From positions 1 to 6,241 of the forward strand of contig JALSNT010000648.1 of assembly GCA_026986885.1 (NCBI GenBank): DNA of 6,241 bases, in the 5' to 3' direction. The stretch is from Desulfobulbaceae bacterium. GTDB lineage: Bacteria; Desulfobacterota; Desulfobulbia; Desulfobulbales; Desulfobulbaceae. Positions 1-5,029 of this stretch are shown piece by piece; positions within the stretch are counted from its first letter, which is position 1; every line of letters begins with the position of its first letter. Under the pieces are notes generated by a model. That model saw nothing but the letters and a program-made list of their open reading frames with translations. It ran no database searches and was not told where the DNA came from. Made by a program: the position numbers and the translations under genes.

Positions 1-73
1 GATCCTGGAAGAGGCGCCTGCCTGCAAGGGCAAGGCTGACGCCGTCAAAGACGATTGCCGGGGCAGCGACCAT
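1..73 (-). CDS. ABC-transporter ATP-binding protein, N-terminus only (partial)
   Basis: An ATG at 71-73 opens a frame that stays open to the window edge for 24 codons. The peptide begins MVAAPAIVFDGVSLALAGRR and ends LFQD. The pattern I-V-F-D-G-V-S-L-(x)n-G-R-x-L-F is the usual first beta-strand region of ABC-transporter ATPases, just ahead of the Walker A loop, which lies outside the window. The start is 6 bases after the thiD stop codon and has no strong Shine-Dalgarno of its own, so translation is probably coupled to thiD. Lying in a TPP-riboswitch operon, it could be the ATPase of a thiamine or hydroxymethylpyrimidine uptake system; that substrate is inferred from position only. No catalytic motif is visible, so the family call is moderate. 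Confidence 0.5.
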   Translation of the reverse strand, partial: MVAAPAIVFDGVSLALAGRRLFQD

Positions 74-79
74 GGTGCT

Positions 80-904
80 CTAAAAAAAACGATAAAAATG
101 ATGGACCGGGCCATGCCCCTTGCCGATAACATAGTCGGCCCCGGCGGCAACCGCACCGCTGATGTATTCTTTTGCCAGAACGACCGCCTCTTCAACATCT
201 TTTCCCCTGGCCATATTGGCGGCAATGGCTGAGGACAGGGTACAGCCGGTGCCGTGGGTGTTTTTCGTCGGTATCCTGGTACCGGTAAGGATACGCGACC
301 GCTTTTCTTTGCCTAAATAGAGTAGATCATCGCTTGCCGCATCGTCAAAATGCCCCCCTTTAATTAAAATATTGGCACAACCAAGGGAAGTCAACCCGGC
401 GGCTGCTTCGGCCACCATGGCAACCGTTTTGATCCGGCGACCAAAAAGGACTTCGGCCTCAGGCAGATTAGGGGTAATAATTGAAGCAAGGGGAACAAGA
501 CGATTTTTCAAGGCAAGAATGGCGTCGTCCTGCAGAAGTTTATCACCGCTGGTGGCAACCATGACCGGATCAAGCACGATTTTTGTTATCTGAAAACGTT
601 CAAGTTCGTCCGCCACGCAACTAATCAACTCCGGGGAGAACAACATGCCGATTTTAACGGCATCCGTGCCGATATCGGCAAGGACGGCCTCTATCTGCTG
701 CCTGACAAATGCAACCGGAAGCGGATGAATACCACTAACACCGACCGTATTCTGGGCCGTAAGCGCCGTAATGACGCTGGTGCCGTAACAGCCGTTTGCG
801 GAAAAGGTTTTCAGGTCGGCCTGAATACCCGCACCACCACCGCTGTCGGAGCCGGCGATGGTTAATACCCGGCAATATTGTTTCGACAATCCTTCGCCAG
901 TCAT
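80..904 (-). CDS. thiD: Hydroxymethylpyrimidine/phosphomethylpyrimidine kinase ThiD
   Basis: Cytoplasmic ribokinase-fold kinase that phosphorylates hydroxymethylpyrimidine and then its monophosphate to HMP-PP, the pyrimidine half of thiamine. The 274-residue protein has family-typical length and motifs in order: AGSDSGGGAGIQAD near residues 17-30 (substrate loop), DPVMVATSGD near 112-121, TPNLPEAE near 144-151, and THGTGCTLSSAIAA near 216-228, whose anion-hole GTGC includes the conserved Cys221. The frame extends upstream to a TTG at 934, but the ATG at 902-904 is preferred: it has GGGGGA six bases upstream and starts close to the conserved CRVLTIAGSD strand. It lies downstream of a TPP riboswitch and promoter on the same strand, so it should be repressed when thiamine pyrophosphate is plentiful. 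A putative ABC ATPase follows in the same operon. The fold lacks any fusion to ThiE. Confidence 0.95.
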   Translation of the reverse strand: MTGEGLSKQYCRVLTIAGSDSGGGAGIQADLKTFSANGCYGTSVITALTAQNTVGVSGIHPLPVAFVRQQIEAVLADIGTDAVKIGMLFSPELISCVADELERFQITKIVLDPVMVATSGDKLLQDDAILALKNRLVPLASIITPNLPEAEVLFGRRIKTVAMVAEAAAGLTSLGCANILIKGGHFDDAASDDLLYLGKEKRSRILTGTRIPTKNTHGTGCTLSSAIAANMARGKDVEEAVVLAKEYISGAVAAGADYVIGKGHGPVHHFYRFF

Positions 905-910
905 GGAAGA

Positions 911-916
911 TCCCCC
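911..916 (-). promoter_or_regulatory. Shine-Dalgarno of thiD (GGGGGA)
   Basis: GGGGGA on the minus strand, six bases before the ATG at 902-904. It decides for the internal ATG over the TTG at 934. It is complementary to TTCCCC in the leader (minus strand of 960-965), so it may be masked as part of the riboswitch output. Confidence 0.6.
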
Positions 917-1015
917 GGCACGAAAAATGAACAAAATTCAGGAAAAACGCGGCCACACAGGGGAAGAGAAAAAAGAAAAAAAATCAGGAAAAACAGAAGA
1001 AATAAATAAAAGTCA

Positions 1016-1088
1016 CTGCATTCCCTACGTCGGCATTACCCGAATCAGGTTCAATGGGTATTTCTCAGGCACAATGCCACCCCTGCAA
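1016..1088 (-). promoter_or_regulatory. TPP riboswitch (THI element)
   Basis: Read on the minus strand, this has the classical THI-box order: GGGGTGGC, then GCCTGAGA, ACCCATTGAACCTGAT, GGGTAATGCC and GACGTAGGGAA. The CUGAGA stretch of the pyrimidine-sensing helix and the GAACCUGAU / GUAGGGAA segments are the most conserved parts of the aptamer. Closing helix P1 can form between TTGCA (minus strand of 1084-1088) and TGCAG (minus strand of 1016-1020). The 110-base stretch to the thiD start has no GC-rich hairpin followed by a U run, so control of translation initiation is more likely than termination. The strand and position match regulation of thiD and the gene after it. Confidence 0.95.
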
Positions 1089-1100
1089 GAATAGAATAAC

Positions 1101-1129
1101 TATATAATGAATTTTTCAGAAGCTGTCAA
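1101..1129 (-). promoter_or_regulatory. Sigma70-type promoter of the thiD operon
   Basis: A perfect -35 TTGACA (minus strand of 1124-1129) is separated by 17 bases from -10 TATATA (minus strand of 1101-1106). Transcription should start near 1094, only a few bases before the riboswitch aptamer, which is where a riboswitch leader is expected to begin. Confidence 0.8.
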
Positions 1130-1164
1130 TGCGCTTGCCGACAGGAAAAATTTTCATTACCTGT

Positions 1165-1779
1165 TTACAGATCTTTGATGCTTACCGGTTGCAGGCTCCA
1201 TCCGCCCTTTCCCTGTTCCAGATTGTAGAGTATCTCGCGCATACCACCTGAAGGTTGGGCATTGGTGTCGTCCTGCAGGTAGAGAGGGAACCGTCGCCGT
1301 AAGTGATTGTTGAGCACAGAAAATTCATCGTGCCCCATGTAACCTTTTGCCGCAATTGTATCATCTTCCAAAGGTGGTAAGTATATTGTGCCAAACGATG
1401 TATTATGGTTGCCGGCGTAGGCAACAAGGCTGCCGTAACTGCCGCTGCCGACTGAATTGATAAAGACATAAATTTCAGGAGAGCCATCATTATTGAGATC
1501 GGCAATCTGAGCACCGGTGACGGTGCCGTCGATCTCCTTTTTGACTATCGGGGAATTATCACCGGCAAAACCAACCGGGATGATTGTGAGATCATTGAGT
1601 GAACTCTCATTGGAACAAATCACATGGAAAGCAACTCCTTCCAGGTGCAACACCTTATCAAAGACGCCATCGCCACAGACAACATCAGTGCAGATCAACA
1701 GTAATGCCATCGCTACCACGAAAACAAAAATAATGGTTGTTCTTCCAAGAGGAACCGAAAAAGACCGCCACCCTTTCAT
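1165..1779 (-). CDS. PliI-like (I-type lysozyme inhibitor family) exported protein
   Basis: A 204-residue protein from the ATG at 1777-1779. Residues about 13-36 form a hydrophobic signal segment (TTIIFVFVVAMALLLIC), so it is exported or anchored; the Cys there could also suggest a lipoprotein but no clean lipobox is seen. The mature part contains ADLNNDGSPEIYVF (about 93-106), SGSYGSLVAYA (about 112-122) and GYMGHDEFSVLNNHL (about 147-161) followed by RRRFPLY. These resemble periplasmic inhibitors of invertebrate-type lysozyme (PliI), where an SGxY loop inserts into the lysozyme active site; the match is from memory of the family. The ADLNNDG piece also resembles FG-GAP-type calcium loops. 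A TTG directly before the ATG is an alternative start. It follows the CAP-domain gene by 18 bases and is cotranscribed with it. Confidence 0.65.
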   Translation of the reverse strand: MKGWRSFSVPLGRTTIIFVFVVAMALLLICTDVVCGDGVFDKVLHLEGVAFHVICSNESSLNDLTIIPVGFAGDNSPIVKKEIDGTVTGAQIADLNNDGSPEIYVFINSVGSGSYGSLVAYAGNHNTSFGTIYLPPLEDDTIAAKGYMGHDEFSVLNNHLRRRFPLYLQDDTNAQPSGGMREILYNLEQGKGGWSLQPVSIKDL

Positions 1780-1789
1780 CAAATATCTT

Positions 1790-1795
1790 CCTCCT
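1790..1795 (-). promoter_or_regulatory. Shine-Dalgarno AGGAGG of the PliI-like gene
   Basis: A perfect AGGAGG lies in the 18-base gap after the CAP-gene stop, 10 bases before the ATG and 7 bases before the adjacent TTG. The spacing leaves the choice between TTG at 1782 and ATG at 1779 open; ATG is taken as the usual codon. Confidence 0.8.
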
Positions 1796-1797
1796 GC

Positions 1798-2475
1798 TCA
1801 ATGCAACAACAGTTGCATGACTGGAATTAAAATTTTATTGTCCACGGATCCGCACCCGGTTAAACTCCGACTGTCTGCCTGATCCCCAAACCAGACCACC
1901 GCGTAATGGAGATACAACCCAACTCCCATGGCCGGCCAGTTTGCATCCTTCCAGATACCCTGCTCAAGAATGACATCATTATGCGGCGAACTGTTCTGCC
2001 AGCCGGCCAAAGCGGCCTCGGCTGTGACCTGCCCGCTTGTGGAATAGGCGATTTCATACCCCGTTCCCTGGTATACTCCCTGGGAAATCTGCTTGGGCTT
2101 ATCCCACATTTCCCGGGCCTCATGATGATCAGGCGTATAACACATCCCGTTCCACAGCTCCGGATGCCAGTCGGACCAACTGTGCATGTTACATGACTGG
2201 CCTTGATAGCCGGTGCCGGTATCAGGACGATTGAAATTCAAATCCTGCACGTGCCACTGAGCTACCATGGTAAGGGAATACGAAACCGGAACTGGTTGTA
2301 ACCCATGCGCGACACGATACTGGTTGATCAGCTGCACCAGCCTGGCCTCTTCCGGACTGAGGCAGCTCCCCGGTGTGGCGGAATTCGAGAATACAAATGA
2401 CGGATAAAAAAGACAAAAAATAAATACGATACAGGCAAAAAACCTGGCCGATTCCTTTTTAGTTTCGCGCGACAT
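1798..2475 (-). CDS. Secreted CAP-domain (SCP/PR-1-like) protein
   Basis: A 225-residue protein with a basic N-terminus and a hydrophobic signal peptide (residues about 11-30, FFACIVFIFCLFYPSFVFS), so it is exported through Sec. The rest looks like a CAP domain: the first helix EEARLVQLINQYRVAHGLQPV (about 42-62, cited as landmarks E42 to V62), HSW with His98, GYEIAY with Glu141, W-(x)n-SPHNDVIL with His165, and the final strand MGVGLYLHYAVVWFG (183-197). Two His and an acidic residue match the usual CAP cavity residues. Cysteines at 38, 95, 112 and 208 could form disulfides in the periplasm. CAP proteins bind lipids, metals or cell-wall components, or act as proteases in a few cases; the activity here cannot be told. 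The start ATG at 2473-2475 has a weak SD (CAGGTG). It is the first gene of a pair with the PliI-like gene. Confidence 0.85.
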   Translation of the reverse strand: MSRETKKESARFFACIVFIFCLFYPSFVFSNSATPGSCLSPEEARLVQLINQYRVAHGLQPVPVSYSLTMVAQWHVQDLNFNRPDTGTGYQGQSCNMHSWSDWHPELWNGMCYTPDHHEAREMWDKPKQISQGVYQGTGYEIAYSTSGQVTAEAALAGWQNSSPHNDVILEQGIWKDANWPAMGVGLYLHYAVVWFGDQADSRSLTGCGSVDNKILIPVMQLLLH

Positions 2476-2501
2476 AAAAACACCTGAGCTGATTTTAAAC
2501 G

Positions 2502-2539
2502 GTGTCTGATCATGGACACGTTCACCATGTCACATGATC
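2502..2539 (-). repeat. Overlapping, mutually exclusive inverted repeats upstream of the CAP gene
   Basis: Two hairpins compete. The first is GTGTC (2502-2506 region) with GACAC (2515-2519) around the palindrome TGATCA. The second pairs GATCATG (2508-2514) plus GACA (2515-2518) with TGTC (2528-2531) plus CATGATC (2533-2539), leaving one bulged A at 2532. They share 2508-2519 and cannot form together. There is no T run after them on either strand, so they do not look like a terminator. They lie 27-64 bases before the CAP start. Confidence 0.5.
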
Positions 2540-2583
2540 TGAAAAAACCTCCATATCATTCATGCAAAAAACTCGCCTGAATA

Positions 2584-3363
2584 TCAGTGGACATGCATTC
2601 CCACCCGGTGCCAGGCAACCTTGTTTATCCTTTTGTTCCAGGAAAAGAGAATAATAAACGGGCGACCGATAAGATTCTGCTCCGGCACAAAGCCCCATGA
2701 ACGGCTGTCAACGCTGTGGTCCCGGTTATCACCAAGGACAAAATAATGATTCGGCCGGACCAAAAACCGTTGCATCACTCCGGGCTTGTTATCATTTTTA
2801 TCATATAAAACCGTATATTTCATATCCGAGAGTATTTCTTCTCCTTGACAATCCACAGGTACGGCCGGGGACGGGCCGGCACCAGCGCCCTTCTTTGCCT
2901 CCATGCAACCCTGTTCAACGCTGATCCTCTTTCCGTTGACAAACACTTGCCGTCCCTCCAGGGTAACGATGTCCCCCGGTAGGCCGATAATTCGTTTCAG
3001 GTACACCTGTTTTTTGTTTCCCGGAAAAATAAACAGCACAACATCACCACGATGTGGAAGCCCGGTGCCGAAGATCCTTGTATTGGTAACAGGGAGTCGC
3101 AGGCCATAGCTGGTCTTGTCGGCCAGGATGATATCGCCGACATGGAGGGCGGGAAACATGGAACTGGAAACAACCCGGGCGGGAACAAGAAAAAACAGAC
3201 GAATGAGGAGCAGGAGAGAAAAGAGGATGAGCAGGCTTCGACGCAGCCGTTTCCCGATTCTCTTCCCTGTCGATGAATTATGAGTTAACAAACTGCCCAT
3301 TACAAACAGGAAAAGGAAAAAAGAGTACGACAGGACCGGAAATGTTCCCGGCCGCGCAATCAA
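2584..3363 (-). CDS. lepB: Signal peptidase I (S26 family, LepB type)
   Basis: Membrane serine protease that removes Sec and Tat signal peptides on the outer face of the inner membrane. From the TTG at 3361-3363 it has 259 residues. Hydrophobic segments lie at about 8-26 and 43-60, with a very basic loop (GKRIGKRLRR) between them, which fits the two-segment topology of E. coli LepB. Catalytic Ser68 sits in SSSMFP and Lys123 in YLKRIIGLPGD; box E is GDNRDHSVDSRSWGFVP at 211-227. Cys153 and Cys172 in the variable region may mimic the E. coli LepB disulfide. The TTG overlaps the stop of the DUF192 gene as TTGA, suggesting translational coupling. The alternative ATG at 3298-3300 would give 238 residues and lose the first membrane segment; neither start has a clear SD. 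It may be an additional paralogue rather than the housekeeping enzyme, so the symbol denotes type. Confidence 0.9.
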   Translation of the reverse strand: MIARPGTFPVLSYSFFLFLFVMGSLLTHNSSTGKRIGKRLRRSLLILFSLLLLIRLFFLVPARVVSSSMFPALHVGDIILADKTSYGLRLPVTNTRIFGTGLPHRGDVVLFIFPGNKKQVYLKRIIGLPGDIVTLEGRQVFVNGKRISVEQGCMEAKKGAGAGPSPAVPVDCQGEEILSDMKYTVLYDKNDNKPGVMQRFLVRPNHYFVLGDNRDHSVDSRSWGFVPEQNLIGRPFIILFSWNKRINKVAWHRVGMHVH

Positions 3364-3878
3364 CGGACACTTGCCGGATCAAACCGCAAACGTCCGTCGG
3401 GAAAACGGATTGCAAAATATCCCTTCGGAACTTCCAGGGCATAGCGATATGGGGCCCCGGCCGAATAGTATTTTTTCCTGCCGGAAAATCCCGGCGGCTC
3501 GGCTGACATGTGGGCTATTTTGACAAGATTACCGGCAGAGTCAAAAAAGGCAATGTCCAGGGGGGCAAAGACATTACCCATGTGGAAACGGCTGGTAAAG
3601 GGGCGTCCAAAATCAAACAAAACAGCCGTCTGCCGGATGATATTCGGACAGATAAACTGATAGCCTGCGGCTAACTCTCTGGACTCATCGGCAACCCTGA
3701 CTGGAAGTTGTATTGTATCCCCGTGATCATCAGACAGGAAAATTGTTTTCTCCTGCATGGAGCTCCAGGCGCTGGTAGCAGAGACGCAGGAGGTTGCAGT
3801 ACGTGAACGGGCCATCCCGGCTGAGGTGATAACCACAACCAACAGGATAGGTATTAAACAGAGTTCGATAATCTTCAT
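3360..3878 (-). CDS. Exported DUF192-family protein
   Basis: A 172-residue protein with an N-terminal hydrophobic signal (about 4-20, IELCLIPILLVVVITSA) and then a DUF192-like domain. Recognisable pieces are LPVRVADESRELAAGYQF (58-75), AVLFDFGRP (85-93), the core FHMGNVFAPLDIAFFDSAG (98-116) and YRYALEVPKGYF (144-155). Family members usually have FWMKNT-x-PLDI; here Trp and Lys are replaced by His99 and Gly101, so the copy is somewhat divergent. DUF192 proteins are small, often periplasmic beta-barrel-like proteins without an established function. The start ATG at 3876-3878 gives a full signal peptide but has no good SD. The stop TGA overlaps the TTG start of signal peptidase, so the two are probably cotranslated. 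About 56 bases upstream ends the degenerate peptide gene C. Confidence 0.85.
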   Translation of the reverse strand: MKIIELCLIPILLVVVITSAGMARSRTATSCVSATSAWSSMQEKTIFLSDDHGDTIQLPVRVADESRELAAGYQFICPNIIRQTAVLFDFGRPFTSRFHMGNVFAPLDIAFFDSAGNLVKIAHMSAEPPGFSGRKKYYSAGAPYRYALEVPKGYFAIRFPDGRLRFDPASVR

Positions 3879-3934
3879 AGATATGAGGGCGCTAACAAAC
3901 CGACATCGGGAAGTTATCTTTCGGACTGGTTCTT

Positions 3935-4078
3935 TTAAGATGGTGCCTGCCGCTCATTTATCATCCCGAAGTGGTGGTAGGGGTCGGCAACTGCCCCGGC
4001 CCCGGCCATTGTTTTCAGAGCCTGTCTCCGGAATCCATCTACAGCTTGAGACTTTCCGGTACTATCCTGTATTACCAT
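3935..4078 (-). pseudogene. Truncated third copy (C) of the SRRKALK/PAHAQ peptide family
   Basis: An ATG at 4076-4078, inside the last codons of copy B, opens 47 codons. Residues 12-31 read AVDGFRRQALKTMAGAGAVA, nearly the same as SVDGSRRKALKTMAGAGAVA of copy A, with several differences only at third codon positions. The similarity at DNA level runs ungapped over roughly 85 bases and ends sharply after GTTGCC. The KWSKPVVDS...PAHAQ segment is missing. One frame over, the following bases read T-P-T-T-T-S-G-stop, as if the end of a Thr-rich tail had been joined to the N-terminal signal by an internal deletion and frameshift. There is no SD in front of the ATG. Most likely a decaying tandem duplicate; a working 47-residue peptide cannot be excluded. 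Confidence 0.7.
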
Positions 4079-4335
4079 GGAGGGTGAGTAGTTGTCGTGG
4101 TAGTAGTGGTCGTCGTTGTTGTAGTCGTGGTGGTGGTCGTAGTGTTGTCTACTCCCGGTGCAGCCGCATTGGTTGCCTGCGCATGGGCGGGCAGGATAAT
4201 GGAATCAACCACGGGTTTGCTCCATTTGCCGGACACGGCCAGCAGCCCAGCAACCGCGCCTCCGGCGGCCATCTTTTTCAGGGCCTTTCGCCGGGATGAA
4301 TTTACAGGGGATGATTGCTTATCATTTACGTGCAT
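4072..4335 (-). CDS. Small Tat-signal peptide with poly-threonine tail (copy B)
   Basis: An 87-residue protein. The frame is open back to a TTG at 4413, but the ATG at 4333-4335 is chosen because AAGGAGG stands five bases ahead of it. Residues 14-20 are SRRKALK, a Tat-like twin-arginine motif lacking the usual Phe, followed by a short hydrophobic stretch (AAGGAVAGLLAV, 23-34). Then comes KWSKPVVDSIILPAHAQATN (37-56), with possible AxA-type cleavage sites AHA and AQA. The remaining mature part is short: AAAPGVDN, nineteen Thr (65-83) and the end HPPW. I do not know the function. Poly-Thr could be a target for O-glycosylation or phosphorylation, or a spacer. It lies after copy A on the same strand, 149 bases from A's stop, and a truncated copy C begins at its end. 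Confidence 0.85.
   Translation of the reverse strand: MHVNDKQSSPVNSSRRKALKKMAAGGAVAGLLAVSGKWSKPVVDSIILPAHAQATNAAAPGVDNTTTTTTTTTTTTTTTTTTTHPPW
4087..4143 (-). repeat. Poly-threonine codon tract (19 ACN codons)
   Basis: Nineteen consecutive threonine codons in copy B. By reading each triplet they are 6 ACT, 5 ACC, 5 ACG and 3 ACA in mixed order, so this is not a simple single-codon microsatellite. The opposite strand in this stretch encodes a run of valines, which is a shadow. Confidence 0.95.
4167..4227 (-). repeat. 61-base perfect direct repeat, member in copy B
   Basis: Identical base for base to 4634-4694 in copy A. It encodes KWSKPVVDSI plus ILPAHAQATN with the same codon at all twenty positions. 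The sequence on both sides is clearly diverged between the two genes. Confidence 0.95.
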
Positions 4336-4340
4336 ATTCT

Positions 4341-4347
4341 CCTCCTT
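4341..4347 (-). promoter_or_regulatory. Shine-Dalgarno AAGGAGG of copy B
   Basis: A near-ideal AAGGAGG, five bases before the ATG at 4333-4335. It excludes the upstream in-frame TTG and ATG codons as main starts. Confidence 0.9.
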
Positions 4348-4464
4348 TTCCATGATCGTTTTCAATTTATCTCCTCTACTTCGTGCCATCGGAATGCAAC
4401 GACTCCGACACAAGCGAAAAATCTGTTGAATTTAAAGAAAACATGGCTCGAAAAAATTTGCCAG

Positions 4465-4497
4465 AAAACAACAATGACTTCCTTTCATTGTTGTTTT
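4465..4497 (-). repeat. 13-bp perfect inverted repeat across the stop of copy A (possible terminator or processing hairpin)
   Basis: AAAACAACAATGA (4465-4477) pairs without mismatch with TCATTGTTGTTTT (4485-4497), leaving a 7-base loop. The stop codon of copy A (TGA, 4485-4487) is the base of the loop side of one arm. On the minus strand the second arm ends in GTTGTTTT followed by C, so a weak intrinsic terminator is possible although the stem is AT-rich. It could instead stabilise the 3' end of the copy A message or reduce read-through into copy B. Confidence 0.75.
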
Positions 4498-4805
4498 GCA
4501 GAAGGATCGGAGGCCGAAATCGGAGCAACCTCATAGGGAGGTACTGATACCGAGGCGAAATTACACTGGCAATAAATGATGTTCTCTGTTGCATTATTCT
4601 GAACAATAGTTGTTGTTGGGGATGGAACATTAACATTGGTTGCCTGCGCATGGGCGGGCAGGATAATGGAATCAACCACGGGTTTGCTCCATTTATCGGA
4701 CACTGCCAAAAGTCCGGCAACTGCCCCGGCCCCGGCCATCGTTTTCAGGGCCTTTCGCCGGGATCCATCTACAGATTGATATTTTTCGGCATTATCCTTT
4801 TTCAT
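4485..4805 (-). CDS. Small Tat-signal peptide with YCQC motif (copy A)
   Basis: A 106-residue protein; ATG at 4803-4805 with AGGA eight bases upstream. Residues 15-21 are SRRKALK with the twin Arg at 16-17, then a weakly hydrophobic AGAGAVAGLLAV (24-35). KWSKPVVDSIILPAHAQATN occupies 38-57, with AHA and AQA as candidate cleavage sites. The remaining about 50 residues differ fully from copy B: PSPTTT (61-66), ENIIYCQCNF with Cys79 and Cys81 (74-83), and a Pro/Ser-rich end without hydrophobic anchor. Function unknown. The conserved leader with variable tail would suit a leader/core precursor peptide, but an ordinary small Tat-exported protein, perhaps a metal- or disulfide-carrying one, is equally possible. 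It is the first gene after a promoter in the divergent region shared with the nucleotidyltransferase gene. Confidence 0.85.
   Translation of the reverse strand: MKKDNAEKYQSVDGSRRKALKTMAGAGAVAGLLAVSDKWSKPVVDSIILPAHAQATNVNVPSPTTTIVQNNATENIIYCQCNFASVSVPPYEVAPISASDPSAKQQ
4634..4694 (-). repeat. 61-base perfect direct repeat, member in copy A
   Basis: Partner of 4167-4227 in copy B. It covers the end of the signal region up to the Asn after PAHAQAT. Confidence 0.95.
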
Positions 4806-4890
4806 ACTCTTTTCCTGTAAATAACAATTTCTTTACGCAATAAATTCTGATCGCTGCTTGTAACTTTTTACGAATCTATCATAAGTTAGC

Positions 4891-4918
4891 ACAATATCAC
4901 GATCGTATGCGGGGTCAA
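4891..4918 (-). promoter_or_regulatory. Probable sigma70-type promoter of copy A
   Basis: On the minus strand TTGACC (4913-4918) and TATTGT (4891-4896) are separated by 16 bases. Transcription would start near 4884 and give a leader of about 80 bases before the ATG of copy A. The rest of the 224-base divergent region (4806-5029) is AT-rich; I saw no equally convincing promoter for the plus-strand gene. Confidence 0.6.
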
Positions 4919-4999
4919 GTTTTTTTAATTTCCTGCGAAAACAAAAAAAATCTGGTAGTTTTTATTCTGAAATAAGGGCTGTACCGCGTAGCGTTAACC

Positions 5000-5025
5000 T
5001 TTTCATCTCAAATTTTCATCTCAAA
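5000..5025 (+). repeat. 13-bp tandem duplication directly before the nucleotidyltransferase start
   Basis: TTTTCATCTCAAA occurs twice without a gap (5000-5012 and 5013-5025). The second unit runs into AGGGA ATG, so the duplication sits in the translation initiation region. Confidence 0.9.
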
Positions 5026-5029
5026 GGGA

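Noticed and set aside
1141..1164. ACAGG ... CCTGT inverted repeat after the PliI-like stop, as a terminator
   Set aside because: Only five continuous pairs, then mismatches, and no T run follows. Termination of this operon is not explained by it.
4087..4143. Microsatellite or CRISPR-like repeat
   Set aside because: The triplets are irregular at the third base and there are no spacers; it is a coding homopolymer.
3757..4299. Plus-strand open frame of 180 codons across copies B and C
   Set aside because: It runs antisense through four separately supported minus-strand elements and is rich in Arg/Gly/Ser from complementing Thr/Ala/Pro codons; no start signals.
4336..4413. Longer N-terminus of copy B from TTG at 4413
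   Set aside because: The added residues have no counterpart in copy A, and the strong AAGGAGG fits only the ATG at 4333-4335.
4097..4429. Plus-strand open frame with a run of valines
   Set aside because: It is the complement of the Thr codons of copy B (ACN read backwards as NGT with a frame offset gives Val); no SD and no recognisable protein.
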